Source: Mixta theicola
GTDB lineage: Bacteria; Pseudomonadota; Gammaproteobacteria; Enterobacterales; Enterobacteriaceae
Direction of reading: 5' to 3'
Length of the DNA stretch: 64,000 bases
Assembly (NCBI RefSeq): GCF_002895925.1
Contig: NZ_NWUO01000009.1
Location: 62,001-126,000, forward strand
Shown: positions 48,375 to 56,306 of the stretch, piece after piece
How the letters are laid out: every line of letters begins with the position of its first letter
How positions within the stretch are numbered: the stretch's first letter is position 1
Notes under the pieces: generated by a model
Told to the model about the DNA's origin: nothing
The model's database searches: none
Seen by the model: the letters and a program-made list of their open reading frames with translations, nothing else
Program-made: the position numbers and the translations under genes

Positions 48375-49037
48375 TTGAAAAAAAATATTATTGCCTTGTC
48401 GCTGTTATTAAGTGGCGCCGTTGCCCTTTCCGGCTGTACCACTAACCCTTACACCGGGGAGTCGCAGGCGGGTAAATCCGGTATTGGCGCAGGCGTCGGG
48501 GCGCTGGTTGGCGCAGGCGTCGGGGTGCTTTCTTCATCGAAAAAAGATCGCGGCAAGGGCGCGCTGATCGGTGCGGCTTCCGGCGCGGCGCTGGGCGGCG
48601 GCCTGGGTTACTATATGGATGTGCAGGAAGCCAAGCTGCGTGACAAAATGCGCGGCACCGGCGTTAGCGTGACGCGCAGCGGCGATAATATTATTTTGAA
48701 TATGCCGAATAACGTGACCTTTGACAGCAGCAGCAGCACGCTGAAACCCGCGGGCGCGCAGACGCTGACCGGCGTCGCGATGGTGTTGAAAGAGTATCCA
48801 AAAACCGCCGTTAACGTAGTTGGCTATACCGACAGCACCGGCACGCGCGCGCTGAATATGCGCCTGTCGCAGCAGCGCGCCGATAGCGTTGCCAGCGCAC
48901 TGATTCTACAGGGCGTCGCCAGCAATCGCGTACGTACCGGCGGGATGGGCCCGGATAATCCGATCGCCTCTAACAGCACTGAAGAAGGCAAAGCGCAGAA
49001 CCGTCGCGTGGAAATTACTCTCAGTCCGCTGTCCTAA
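48375..49037 (+). CDS. yiaD: YiaD-type OmpA-family outer-membrane lipoprotein
   Basis: The 220-residue product matches E. coli YiaD (219). It has a lipoprotein signal with lipobox LSGC, a Gly-rich segment (GKSGIGAGVGALVGAGVGVL) resembling a glycine-zipper domain, and a C-terminal OmpA-like peptidoglycan-binding domain (VNVVGYTDSTGTRALNMRLS, QQRADSVASAL, NRRVEITLSPLS). The start codon is TTG at 48375 with AAGGA seven bases upstream; no ATG fits. A strong terminator follows. Confidence 0.93.
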   Translation: MKKNIIALSLLLSGAVALSGCTTNPYTGESQAGKSGIGAGVGALVGAGVGVLSSSKKDRGKGALIGAASGAALGGGLGYYMDVQEAKLRDKMRGTGVSVTRSGDNIILNMPNNVTFDSSSSTLKPAGAQTLTGVAMVLKEYPKTAVNVVGYTDSTGTRALNMRLSQQRADSVASALILQGVASNRVRTGGMGPDNPIASNSTEEGKAQNRRVEITLSPLS

Positions 49038-49048
49038 CGCCGCTTTAC

Positions 49049-49070
49049 GGGGCAGGATGCTGCCCCTTTT
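49049..49070 (+). terminator. Rho-independent terminator of yiaD
   Basis: GGGGCAG (49049-49055), a four-base loop and CTGCCCC (49060-49066) form a perfect 7-bp stem followed by four T residues. Confidence 0.85.
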
Positions 49071-49170
49071 CACCGTTGCGCCTCCCATCCCTTATCGTTC
49101 CCGCCCTGATGCTAACTCCCAGCAGTAAGCTGTGTTAGTCTCTCATCGAATTCGCGGAGTGAAGAAAGAA

Positions 49171-50196
49171 ATGAAGCAGAAGGCTATACGCGCCACCATT
49201 AGCGACGTTGCCAGAGTGGCAAAAACAGGCAAAACCAGCGTTTCCCGTTATCTTAACGGCGAGCAGCACGCGCTCTCACCGGATCTGAAACAGCGTATTG
49301 AGCAGGCGATCGCCGCGCTTAACTACCGCCCTAACCAAATGGCGCGCGGCCTGAAGCGAGGACGCACGCGCCTTATCGGCCTGATTATCGCCGACATTAC
49401 CAATCCCTATTCGGTCGATGTGCTGTGCGGCATTGAAGCGGCCTGTCGCACTCACGGCTTTACGCTGCTGGTTTGTAATACCAATAACGAAGTTGACCAG
49501 GAGCAACATTATCTGCAGCTGTTCAGCAGCTATCAGGTAGAAGGTATTGTGGTGAACGCCGTCGGGATGCGTGAAGACGCGCTGAATCGACTACAGCAGT
49601 CGCTGCTGCCGATGGTGCTGATCGACCGTAAAATTCCTGATTTTTCCTGTGATGTGGTCGGGCTGGATAATGCCCAGGCGGCGACCGATGCAACCGAGCA
49701 TTTAGTGAAGAACGGCTACCGGGCGTTGCTGTTTTTCAGTGAGCCGCTTGGATTGGTTAATACCCGTCTGGAGCGCCTGCAGGCGTTCCGCCAGGTTTGC
49801 GCGCGCCAGGAAACGGTAATCAGTGAAAACGTGGAGGTGGCGCTCAGCGACGCCAGCGCGATGGATCGCATTATCCACGACTTTTACCAGCGCCATGCCC
49901 GACAGCCAGCGGCGCTGCTGGTGGCTAACGGCGCGCTGACGCTGCAGGTGGCGCGCTCAATGCGGCGGCTGGGCCTTAACTGGGGTCAGCAAATCGGCCT
50001 GCTGGGCTTTGACGAGCTGGAGTGGGCTGAGCTGGCAGGCGACGGTATTACCACGTTAAAGCAGCCGACCTGGCAGATTGGCTATGCGGCGCTGGAACGG
50101 CTGATCCATCGTATTGAGGGCGAAGCCGCTACGGTTGAAGAAAAGACCTTCAGCGGCGAGTTAGTGATCCGCGGCTCTACTCGTCCTTTAAGTTAA
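49171..50196 (+). CDS. ptxS: LacI-family regulator, PtxS-like (2-ketogluconate)
   Basis: The 341-residue product has an N-terminal LacI-type helix-turn-helix (TISDVARVAKTGKTSVSRYL and NGEQHALSPDLKQRIEQAI), the hinge helix YRPNQMARGLKRGRTRLIG, and a periplasmic-binding-protein-like core (LIIADITNPYSVDVLCGIEA). Its place next to kguE-kguK-kguT and a perfect LacI-type operator suggests it is the PtxS homologue, which in Pseudomonas represses the kgu operon and responds to 2-ketogluconate. The start could also be a GTG at 49159 or 49132; the ATG at 49171 is used. Confidence 0.82.
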   Translation: MKQKAIRATISDVARVAKTGKTSVSRYLNGEQHALSPDLKQRIEQAIAALNYRPNQMARGLKRGRTRLIGLIIADITNPYSVDVLCGIEAACRTHGFTLLVCNTNNEVDQEQHYLQLFSSYQVEGIVVNAVGMREDALNRLQQSLLPMVLIDRKIPDFSCDVVGLDNAQAATDATEHLVKNGYRALLFFSEPLGLVNTRLERLQAFRQVCARQETVISENVEVALSDASAMDRIIHDFYQRHARQPAALLVANGALTLQVARSMRRLGLNWGQQIGLLGFDELEWAELAGDGITTLKQPTWQIGYAALERLIHRIEGEAATVEEKTFSGELVIRGSTRPLS

Positions 50197-50284
50197 TCCT
50201 TGTTCCTGCCCGGCCAATGCGCGTTGCGCCGGGTATCCGCCTTTCCGTGACAAATCAGACGATCCCTGGGACAAAATAGTTTAC

Positions 50285-50304
50285 ATCGTGAGCGCGATCA
50301 TAAT
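50285..50304. promoter_or_regulatory. Candidate CRP site upstream of kguE
   Basis: CGTGA-GCGCGA-TCATA (50287-50302) fits the CRP pattern TGTGA-N6-TCACA with one mismatch in each half-site. It lies 24 bp upstream of the LacI-type operator. A catabolic operon under CRP would be expected, but this match alone is not strong. Confidence 0.4.
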
Positions 50305-50325
50305 TTCATACTTTCTGTCTTTGCT

Positions 50326-50341
50326 TTGGAACCGGTTCCAA
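50326..50341. promoter_or_regulatory. LacI/PtxS-type operator of the kgu operon
   Basis: TTGGAACCGGTTCCAA is a perfect 16-bp palindrome with a central CG, the pattern of LacI-family operators. It resembles the PtxS site reported in Pseudomonas (TGAAACCGGTTTCA). It lies 48 bp upstream of the kguE start, where it would block a promoter. Confidence 0.75.
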
Positions 50342-50389
50342 TTAGCTTTCTTTTTGCGGGTTCAAATGCTGTAGCCCCGGAGGTAAAAG

Positions 50390-51115
50390 GTGAAACCAGA
50401 AATTATTGTCGTGACCGCTGCGTACGGTCATCAAAAAGTTGCCGAGCTGGGCGGTCAGCAGGCGTTATTACCGATCATTGCTGAAGCAGGCGCTGACGGC
50501 GTAGAAATTCGACGCGAACTGCTGACGGAATCAGAGCTGCAACGCCTGCCGCAGCTGGCTGAAGCCATTGCTGAACATCAGCTAAAAACTTTCTACTCCG
50601 TTCCTGATGCGCTATTTGTCGAAGACGGCTCGGTTAACCCGCAGCTGGATCGCTATCTGCAGGAGGCGGAGCAGCTGCACGCGCAGCTGCTGAAACTGGC
50701 GGCTGGCCCCTGGCGTCCGGGTGCCGAAATAACGCTGGCGAACCACGAAATCAGGCTGGTCGTGGAAAACGATCAGACCGAATACGGCAGGCTCGACGCT
50801 ATTGCCCCCTTCTTTGCCCAGCGCCATGCCACGTCCGGCATGACCTTTGATATGGGCAACTGGCTGTGGACCGGCGACGATGCCGTTGCCGCTGCGCATC
50901 TCCTTGCCCCTTACGTCAGCTATATTCATGTGAAAGCGGCCATTCCTTATGGCGACAGCTGGCGCGCTATTGAACTCGACGAGGCCGATAACGTCTGGCG
51001 TGAGCTGTTAAAACTGCTGCCCGGCAGCGTGCCGCGCGGTATTGAATTTCCACTCCAGGGTAACGATCTGGTGGCCGTTACGCGCCATTACGTTGACCTG
51101 CTGCGTGAGGTATAA
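50390..51115 (+). CDS. kguE: KguE-like sugar phosphate isomerase/epimerase
   Basis: The 241-residue product is a TIM-barrel protein of the AP-endonuclease-2/xylose-isomerase-like superfamily. Metal-ligand type residues are visible in GADGVEIRREL, RLVVENDQTEYG, GMTFDMGNW and YIHVKAA. In Pseudomonas kguE is the first gene of the 2-ketogluconate operon, with an unproven enzymatic role. The start is GTG with a strong GGAGG eight bases upstream. kguK follows after 3 bp. Confidence 0.85.
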   Translation: MKPEIIVVTAAYGHQKVAELGGQQALLPIIAEAGADGVEIRRELLTESELQRLPQLAEAIAEHQLKTFYSVPDALFVEDGSVNPQLDRYLQEAEQLHAQLLKLAAGPWRPGAEITLANHEIRLVVENDQTEYGRLDAIAPFFAQRHATSGMTFDMGNWLWTGDDAVAAAHLLAPYVSYIHVKAAIPYGDSWRAIELDEADNVWRELLKLLPGSVPRGIEFPLQGNDLVAVTRHYVDLLREV

Positions 51116-51118
51116 ATC

Positions 51119-52078
51119 ATGATTAATCAAAGCCAACAGCAGGGGACGCTGGATGTCGTGACCATTGGCGAAGCTATGGCGATGTTCGTCGCCAGAGAGA
51201 CCGGCGATCTTGCCGCTGCTGAAACCTTTACCAAACGTATTGCCGGGGCGGAGCTTAACGTAGCGATTGGCCTGGCGCGGCTCGGCCTGAAAGTGGGCTG
51301 GGTAAGCCGCGTAGGCGATGATGCCTTTGGCCGCTTTGTCCATCAGCAGCTGGAGAAAGAGGGCGTCGATCATCAGCGCGTTATCACCGATAAGCGCTAT
51401 CCCACCGGCTTTCAGCTGAAATCGAAAGTGGAAGATGGCTCCGACCCGATGGTGGAATATTTCCGTAAAGGTTCCGCCGCCAGCCATCTTTCCGTTGAAG
51501 ATCTCGACCGCGACTATTTTGGCGCTGCCCGTCATCTGCATTTAAGCGGCGTGGCGGCAGCGCTCTCTGCCAGCTCGCTGGAACTGCTGAACCATACGGC
51601 GCAGGAAATGCGCGCGATGGGAAAAACCATCTCTTTCGATCCCAACCTGCGTCCGGTGCTGTGGCCGAGCGAACAGGAGATGGCAAAGCAGCTTAACCAG
51701 CTGGCCAGCTATGCCGACTGGGTACTGCCGGGCGAAAAAGAGGGATTAATCCTCACCGGCCACCGTCAGCCGGAAGCGATCGCTGACTTTTACCTCGATA
51801 AAGGCGTCAAGGCGGTGATTATTAAAACCGGCAGCGACGGTGCCTGGTACAAAACTGCCGCGGGCGATAAAGGTCAGGTAGAGCCCATCCGTGTCGATAA
51901 GGTCGTGGATACGGTGGGCGCAGGCGATGGTTTTGCCGTTGGCGTTATCAGCGCGCTGCTGGAAGGCAAGCCGCTACCGCAGGCTATCCGTCGCGGCAAT
52001 AAGATTGGCTCGCTGGCTATCCAGGCGATCGGCGATAGCGAAGGTTTACCGACGCGCGCCGAACTGGGCGACTACTGA
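51119..52078 (+). CDS. kguK: KguK, 2-ketogluconate kinase (PfkB family)
   Basis: This PfkB-family sugar kinase (319 residues) shows the N-terminal signature TIGEAMAMFVARETGDLAAA, the GAELNVAIGLARLGLKVGWV motif, and the C-terminal DTVGAGDGFAVGVISALLEG with the catalytic aspartate. In this operon context the expected substrate is 2-ketogluconate, phosphorylated to 2-keto-6-phosphogluconate. The nearest E. coli-type relative is 2-keto-3-deoxygluconate kinase (KdgK), which remains the alternative. Confidence 0.85.
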   Translation: MINQSQQQGTLDVVTIGEAMAMFVARETGDLAAAETFTKRIAGAELNVAIGLARLGLKVGWVSRVGDDAFGRFVHQQLEKEGVDHQRVITDKRYPTGFQLKSKVEDGSDPMVEYFRKGSAASHLSVEDLDRDYFGAARHLHLSGVAAALSASSLELLNHTAQEMRAMGKTISFDPNLRPVLWPSEQEMAKQLNQLASYADWVLPGEKEGLILTGHRQPEAIADFYLDKGVKAVIIKTGSDGAWYKTAAGDKGQVEPIRVDKVVDTVGAGDGFAVGVISALLEGKPLPQAIRRGNKIGSLAIQAIGDSEGLPTRAELGDY

Positions 52079-52161
52079 GCGACAAACCCTACAACTTTTT
52101 ATAACGATGCACATCGATGACGTCGTCATCAGAATATGCGCCCTCAACAGAGGATAAGCTC

Positions 52162-53448
52162 ATGAATAAGCATACAATCGCTCCGAAACGTTGGTGGTAT
52201 ATCATCCCCATCATCTTTATCACCTACAGCCTGGCGTACCTCGACCGTGCAAACTTTAGCTTCGCCTCGGCGGCCGGTATTAATGAAGATTTAGGCATTA
52301 CCAAAGGCATGTCCTCTCTGCTGGGCGCGCTGTTCTTCCTCGGCTACTTTTTCTTCCAGATCCCCGGCGCCATGTATGCCGAACGCCGCAGCGTGAAAAA
52401 GCTGGTGTTCTGGTGCCTGGTATTGTGGGGCATTTGCGCCTCGCTGACCGGCGTGGTGAGCAATATCCCGATGCTGGCGGCGATCCGCTTTGTACTGGGC
52501 GTGGTGGAAGCGGCGGTTATGCCAGCGATGCTGATCTATATCAGCAACTGGTTTACCAAATCGGAACGCTCGCGTGCCAACACCTTTTTGATTTTGGGCA
52601 ACCCGGTCACCGTGCTGTGGATGTCGGTGGTTTCCGGCTACCTGATCAACGCCTTCGGCTGGCGCGAGATGTTTATTTTTGAAGGGATCCCGGCGGTTAT
52701 CTGGGCGGTGCTGTGGTGGTTTATGGTGCAGGATAAACCCTCTCAGGCGCGCTGGCTGAGCGAAGATGAAAAAGCCGCGCTGCAGGAGCAGCTGCGTAAA
52801 GAGCAGGAAGGGATTAAGGCGGTGCGCAACTATCGGGAAGCCTTTAAATCGCGCAACGTAATTATCCTCTGCGTACAGTATTTTGCCTGGAGCATCGGCG
52901 TGTACGGCTTCGTGCTGTGGCTGCCTTCGATTTTACGCAACGGCTCCGAAATGGGCATGGTTGAAGCGGGCTGGCTTTCTGCCGTGCCTTATCTGGCGGC
53001 GACCATTGCGATGATCGTGGTGTCCTGGGCCTCTGACCGGATGCAAAACCGTAAGCTGTTCGTCTGGCCTTTGCTGCTGATCGGCGCGCTGGCGTTTCTC
53101 GGCTCGTGGCTGGTCGGCTCCGATAACTTCTGGCTTTCTTACAGCCTGCTGGTCATCGCCGGTGCGGCAATGTATGCGCCTTATGGTCCCTTCTTCGCGA
53201 TTATTCCTGAAATGTTGCCGCGCAACGTAGCGGGCGGCGCGATGGCGTTAATTAACAGCATGGGCGCGCTCGGCTCGTTTATCGGTTCATGGATCGTTGG
53301 CTACCTTAACGGTGCGACCGGCAGTCCGGCGGCATCGTATATCTTTATGGGCGTTGCGCTGCTGGTTGCTGTTTTCCTGACGCTGATCGTTAAACCGGCG
53401 GAGAACAAGAAGTCCCCCTCTCCCGGACGCGCGGCCAGGCACGCCTGA
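52162..53448 (+). CDS. kguT: KguT-like MFS sugar-acid transporter
   Basis: This major facilitator protein of the anion-cation symporter branch has about 12 membrane helices and is probably the importer of 2-ketogluconate. I chose the ATG at 52162 (428 residues), preceded by GAGG; the open frame continues upstream to 52117 without support. Visible motifs are SLAYLDRANFSFASAAGINE, the FLGYFFFQIPGAMYAERRSV loop after helix 2, and RFVLGVVEAAVMPAMLIYIS. The substrate assignment is by operon context only. Confidence 0.82.
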   Translation: MNKHTIAPKRWWYIIPIIFITYSLAYLDRANFSFASAAGINEDLGITKGMSSLLGALFFLGYFFFQIPGAMYAERRSVKKLVFWCLVLWGICASLTGVVSNIPMLAAIRFVLGVVEAAVMPAMLIYISNWFTKSERSRANTFLILGNPVTVLWMSVVSGYLINAFGWREMFIFEGIPAVIWAVLWWFMVQDKPSQARWLSEDEKAALQEQLRKEQEGIKAVRNYREAFKSRNVIILCVQYFAWSIGVYGFVLWLPSILRNGSEMGMVEAGWLSAVPYLAATIAMIVVSWASDRMQNRKLFVWPLLLIGALAFLGSWLVGSDNFWLSYSLLVIAGAAMYAPYGPFFAIIPEMLPRNVAGGAMALINSMGALGSFIGSWIVGYLNGATGSPAASYIFMGVALLVAVFLTLIVKPAENKKSPSPGRAARHA

Positions 53449-53463
53449 TTAGCCCGCGCGTAA

Positions 53464-53483
53464 AGGCCGGGTTCGCCCGGCCT
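53464..53483 (+). terminator. TTCG-loop hairpin between kguT and ghrB
   Basis: AGGCCGGG (53464-53471), loop TTCG and CCCGGCCT (53476-53483) form a perfect and very stable 8-bp hairpin. There is no T run directly after it; a T-rich stretch begins 16 bases later. It may attenuate read-through into the reductase gene or protect the 3' end of the kguEKT mRNA. Confidence 0.55.
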
Positions 53484-53539
53484 CAGACCATAGTCCCATT
53501 CTTTTTGTTTTACCGCCTGACAGGCGGATGGAGCCTGAT

Positions 53540-54514
53540 ATGAAGCCTGAAGTGGTGTTATACAAATCTTTGCCCGATGATTTACGTGCCCGTCTTGATG
53601 CGCATTTTACCGTAACGGCCATTAAAGGCCTGACGCCGGAAAGCGTGGAAGAACATGCGGATCTCCTGGCCCGTGCGGAAGGCATCATCGGTTCCAGCTG
53701 CAAAGTGGATGACGCGCTGCTGGAGAAAATGCCAAAGCTGCGTGCCGCCTCGACCATTTCCGTGGGCTATGACAATTTTGACGTCGATGCGATGAACCAG
53801 CGCGGCATTGTGCTGATGCATACGCCAACCGTGCTGACCGAAACCGTCGCCGATACTATGATGGCGTTGGTATTGAGCAGCGCCCGCCGCGTGGTGGAGG
53901 TTGCCGAGCGGGTTAAGGCCGGAGAGTGGCAGCGCAGCATCGGGCCGGACTGGTTTGGTATCGATGTGCATCATAAAAAGATGGGCATTCTTGGCATGGG
54001 CCGCATCGGCCTGGCGCTGGCGCAGCGCGCGCATCACGGCTTCGGCATGCCGATTCTGTATAATGCCCGCAAACATCATGAGGAAGCGGAATCACGCTTT
54101 AACGCGCAGTATTGCGATCTTGATACGCTGCTGCAGGAGTGCGATTTTCTTTGCATCAGCCTGCCGCTGACCGAGCAAACGCACCATATGATCGGACGTG
54201 AGCAGCTGGCAAAAATGAAGCCGGGCGCCATTTTAATCAACGCGGGCCGCGGTCCGGTGGTGGATGAGCAGGCGCTGATCGCGGCGCTGAAAGATAAAAC
54301 CATTCATGCCGCCGGGCTGGATGTGTTTGAACAGGAACCGCTGCCGGCCGATTCAGAATTGCTGAAGCTGCCTAACGTCGTGGCGCTGCCGCATATTGGC
54401 TCTGCAACGCATGAAACCCGCTACGGTATGGCGCGCGATGCGGTAGAAAACCTGATTGCCGCGCTGGCGGGCAACGTAGAGAAGAACTGCGTTAATCCCC
54501 AGGTGCTGCGCTAA
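53540..54514 (+). CDS. ghrB: GhrB-type 2-ketogluconate/hydroxypyruvate reductase
   Basis: This NAD(P)-dependent D-2-hydroxyacid dehydrogenase (324 residues, the length of E. coli GhrB) reduces 2-keto acids such as glyoxylate, hydroxypyruvate and 2-ketogluconate. In the kgu operon of Pseudomonas the equivalent KguD reduces 2-keto-6-phosphogluconate. The cofactor fingerprint [20 protein letters not shown] and the catalytic Arg, Glu and His ([36 protein letters not shown]) are present. The ATG at 53540 is chosen because GGAG precedes it; an ATG at 53528 is also in frame. Confidence 0.9.
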   Translation: MKPEVVLYKSLPDDLRARLDAHFTVTAIKGLTPESVEEHADLLARAEGIIGSSCKVDDALLEKMPKLRAASTISVGYDNFDVDAMNQRGIVLMHTPTVLTETVADTMMALVLSSARRVVEVAERVKAGEWQRSIGPDWFGIDVHHKKMGILGMGRIGLALAQRAHHGFGMPILYNARKHHEEAESRFNAQYCDLDTLLQECDFLCISLPLTEQTHHMIGREQLAKMKPGAILINAGRGPVVDEQALIAALKDKTIHAAGLDVFEQEPLPADSELLKLPNVVALPHIGSATHETRYGMARDAVENLIAALAGNVEKNCVNPQVLR

Positions 54515-54579
54515 GCGATCCGCCTTACCGCCAGCTCATCTTTTAATAGCGTACAGGTCAGCGTAGCCTGAGTTTAACG

Positions 54580-54605
54580 TGCCTGACCGCCGTGCTGGTC
54601 AGGCA
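54580..54605 (+). terminator. Probable terminator of the kgu operon
   Basis: TGCCTGACC (54580-54588) and GGTCAGGCA (54597-54605) form a perfect 9-bp stem with an eight-base loop, followed by TTTGC. The T run is short, so termination may be partial. Confidence 0.6.
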
Positions 54606-54671
54606 TTTGCATCAGCATCCGCCTGACGGTAAGGTAGAACCCCACTTGCCCATCATATTTAATTGACAGCT

Positions 54672-55925
54672 ATGAGCTTTTCTCTCTTCGGTGACAAATT
54701 TACCCGCCATACCGGCATTGCTCGTTTAATGGAAGATATGGACGAAGGGCTGCGCACGCCTGGCGCGGTGATGCTTGGCGGCGGCAATCCGGCGCAGATC
54801 CCGGAGATGGATAACTATTTTCATCAGCTGCTGCTGCAGATGCATCAGGAGGGAAAGCTAACCGAGGCGCTGTGCAATTATGATGGCCCACGCGGCAAAG
54901 CGCTGTTGCTGGAAGCGCTGGCAACGCTGCTGCGCGAGGAGCTGGGCTGGCAAATCTCGCCTAAAAATATCGCCCTGACCAACGGCAGCCAGAGCGCTTT
55001 TTTCTATCTGTTTAACCTGTATGCCGGACGTTGTGCCGACGGCACCAAAAAGCGCGTGCTGTTTCCGCTGACGCCGGAATATCTTGGCTATGCCGATGCC
55101 GGGCTGGATGAAGAACTGTTTGTTGCCGCCCGGCCCAATATCGAACTACTGCCGGAAGGCCAGTTTAAATATCACGTCGATTTCGATCATTTGTCGATTA
55201 CCGATGAAATTGGTCTGATTTGCGTTTCGCGCCCCACTAACCCTACCGGCAATGTGATTACCGATGATGAGCTGCTGCATTTGGATATGCTGGCGCAGCA
55301 GCATGACATTCCGTTATTGATCGATAACGCCTACGGCCTGCCTTTTCCCGGCATTATTTTCAGCGAGGCGCGTCCGCTGTGGAATCCCAACGTTATTCTC
55401 TGCATGAGCCTGTCGAAACTGGGGCTGCCGGGTGCGCGCTGCGGGATTATCGTGGCGGATGAGAAGGTAATTGACGCCATCAGCAATATGAACGGCATTA
55501 TCAGCCTGGCGCCGGGCGGCATTGGCCCCGCCATCGCCACGGAAATGATTCAGCGCGGCGATCTGCTGCGGCTGTCGGAAACGGCGATCAAACCTTTCTA
55601 TCAGCAGCGCGTGCAGGAAACCATCAGCATTATTCGCCGCTATCTGCCGGAAGAGCGCTGTCTGATTCATAAGCCGGAAGGAGCGATCTTTCTGTGGCTG
55701 TGGTTTAAAGATCTGCCCATCACCACCGAACTGCTTTATCAGCGCCTGAAACAGCGTGGCGTACTGATGGTGCCCGGACATTTCTTTTTCCCTGGGCTGG
55801 CGCAGGACTGGCCGCATACGCATCAGTGTATGCGCATGAACTATGTTCCGGACGGCGAAAAGATTGAACGGGCCGTAAAAATTCTTGCTGAAGAGATCGA
55901 GCGCGCCTGGGGCGAACTGGCGTAG
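54672..55925 (+). CDS. avtA: AvtA, valine-pyruvate aminotransferase
   Basis: AvtA is a PLP-dependent class I/II aminotransferase that interconverts valine and alanine with their keto acids. The ATG at 54672 gives 417 residues, exactly the E. coli length, beginning MSFSLFGDKFTRHTG. Conserved segments are MLGGGNPAQIPEMD, ALCNYDGPRGKALLL, SRPTNPTGNVITDDEL, and MSLSKLGLPGARCGI with the Schiff-base lysine. No clear ribosome-binding site precedes the ATG. A TTG at 54663 is in frame. Confidence 0.96.
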   Translation: MSFSLFGDKFTRHTGIARLMEDMDEGLRTPGAVMLGGGNPAQIPEMDNYFHQLLLQMHQEGKLTEALCNYDGPRGKALLLEALATLLREELGWQISPKNIALTNGSQSAFFYLFNLYAGRCADGTKKRVLFPLTPEYLGYADAGLDEELFVAARPNIELLPEGQFKYHVDFDHLSITDEIGLICVSRPTNPTGNVITDDELLHLDMLAQQHDIPLLIDNAYGLPFPGIIFSEARPLWNPNVILCMSLSKLGLPGARCGIIVADEKVIDAISNMNGIISLAPGGIGPAIATEMIQRGDLLRLSETAIKPFYQQRVQETISIIRRYLPEERCLIHKPEGAIFLWLWFKDLPITTELLYQRLKQRGVLMVPGHFFFPGLAQDWPHTHQCMRMNYVPDGEKIERAVKILAEEIERAWGELA

Positions 55926-55962
55926 CCGGGGCGCTAAACGACAGTAATATCACGAGCCGCTG

Positions 55963-55998
55963 ATAGGTTTAAGGGATGTTTCCACCCCTTAAACCTAT
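55963..55998. repeat. 13-bp perfect inverted repeat downstream of avtA
   Basis: ATAGGTTTAAGGG (55963-55975) and CCCTTAAACCTAT (55986-55998) are exact inverted copies with a 10-base loop. No T run follows, so it is not a standard terminator, though it could stabilise the avtA transcript end. The rest of the 380-bp avtA-eamA spacer holds a four-codon frame and a second hairpin listed separately; no gene is evident. Confidence 0.6.
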
Positions 55999-56157
55999 TC
56001 TCAATCACAGACCTGATAACCGCCCTGAATTCGGCATATCCCCCGCCCGCCGCCACTCCCGAAATATATTCAATGTCATTCAGGTACAACTTTTTCATTT
56101 AATCTTTTTAACTTTAATAAAAACCTACCATGCAACCGTATTGAGCAGGGAAAAAAT

Positions 56158-56199
56158 CATGGAGGCCAAATGAAGGGGATAAACCCTCTCTTTATCCCT
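56158..56199 (+). promoter_or_regulatory. Possible short leader (4 codons) and hairpin upstream of eamA
   Basis: An ATG GAG GCC AAA TGA (56158-56172) encodes a four-residue peptide MEAK and is followed by AAGGGGATAAA pairing with TTTATCCCTT, with one unpaired G. The hairpin lies about 105 bp before eamA. No T run follows. This could be a chance arrangement; it is recorded because cysteine-pathway exporters are often regulated. Confidence 0.25.
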
Positions 56200-56306
56200 T
56201 CGTCCATCAGATCGTCCCCTTATGGTTGTACGCTCTGTATAGCAAACAGGCAGATTTGCGAGTAAGTTAATTAACAATTTCTTAACTATGGATAGCTGGA
56301 GAAAAG

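Noticed and set aside
51119-52078. KdgK rather than KguK
   Set aside because: The sequence resembles KdgK, but co-operonic kguE, kguT, a reductase and a PtxS-type operator favour 2-ketogluconate kinase. It is kept as an alternative.
55976-56173. 65-codon plus-strand frame between avtA and eamA
   Set aside because: It starts inside an inverted repeat, has no ribosome-binding site and its composition is not protein-like; only the last four codons are of possible interest as a leader.
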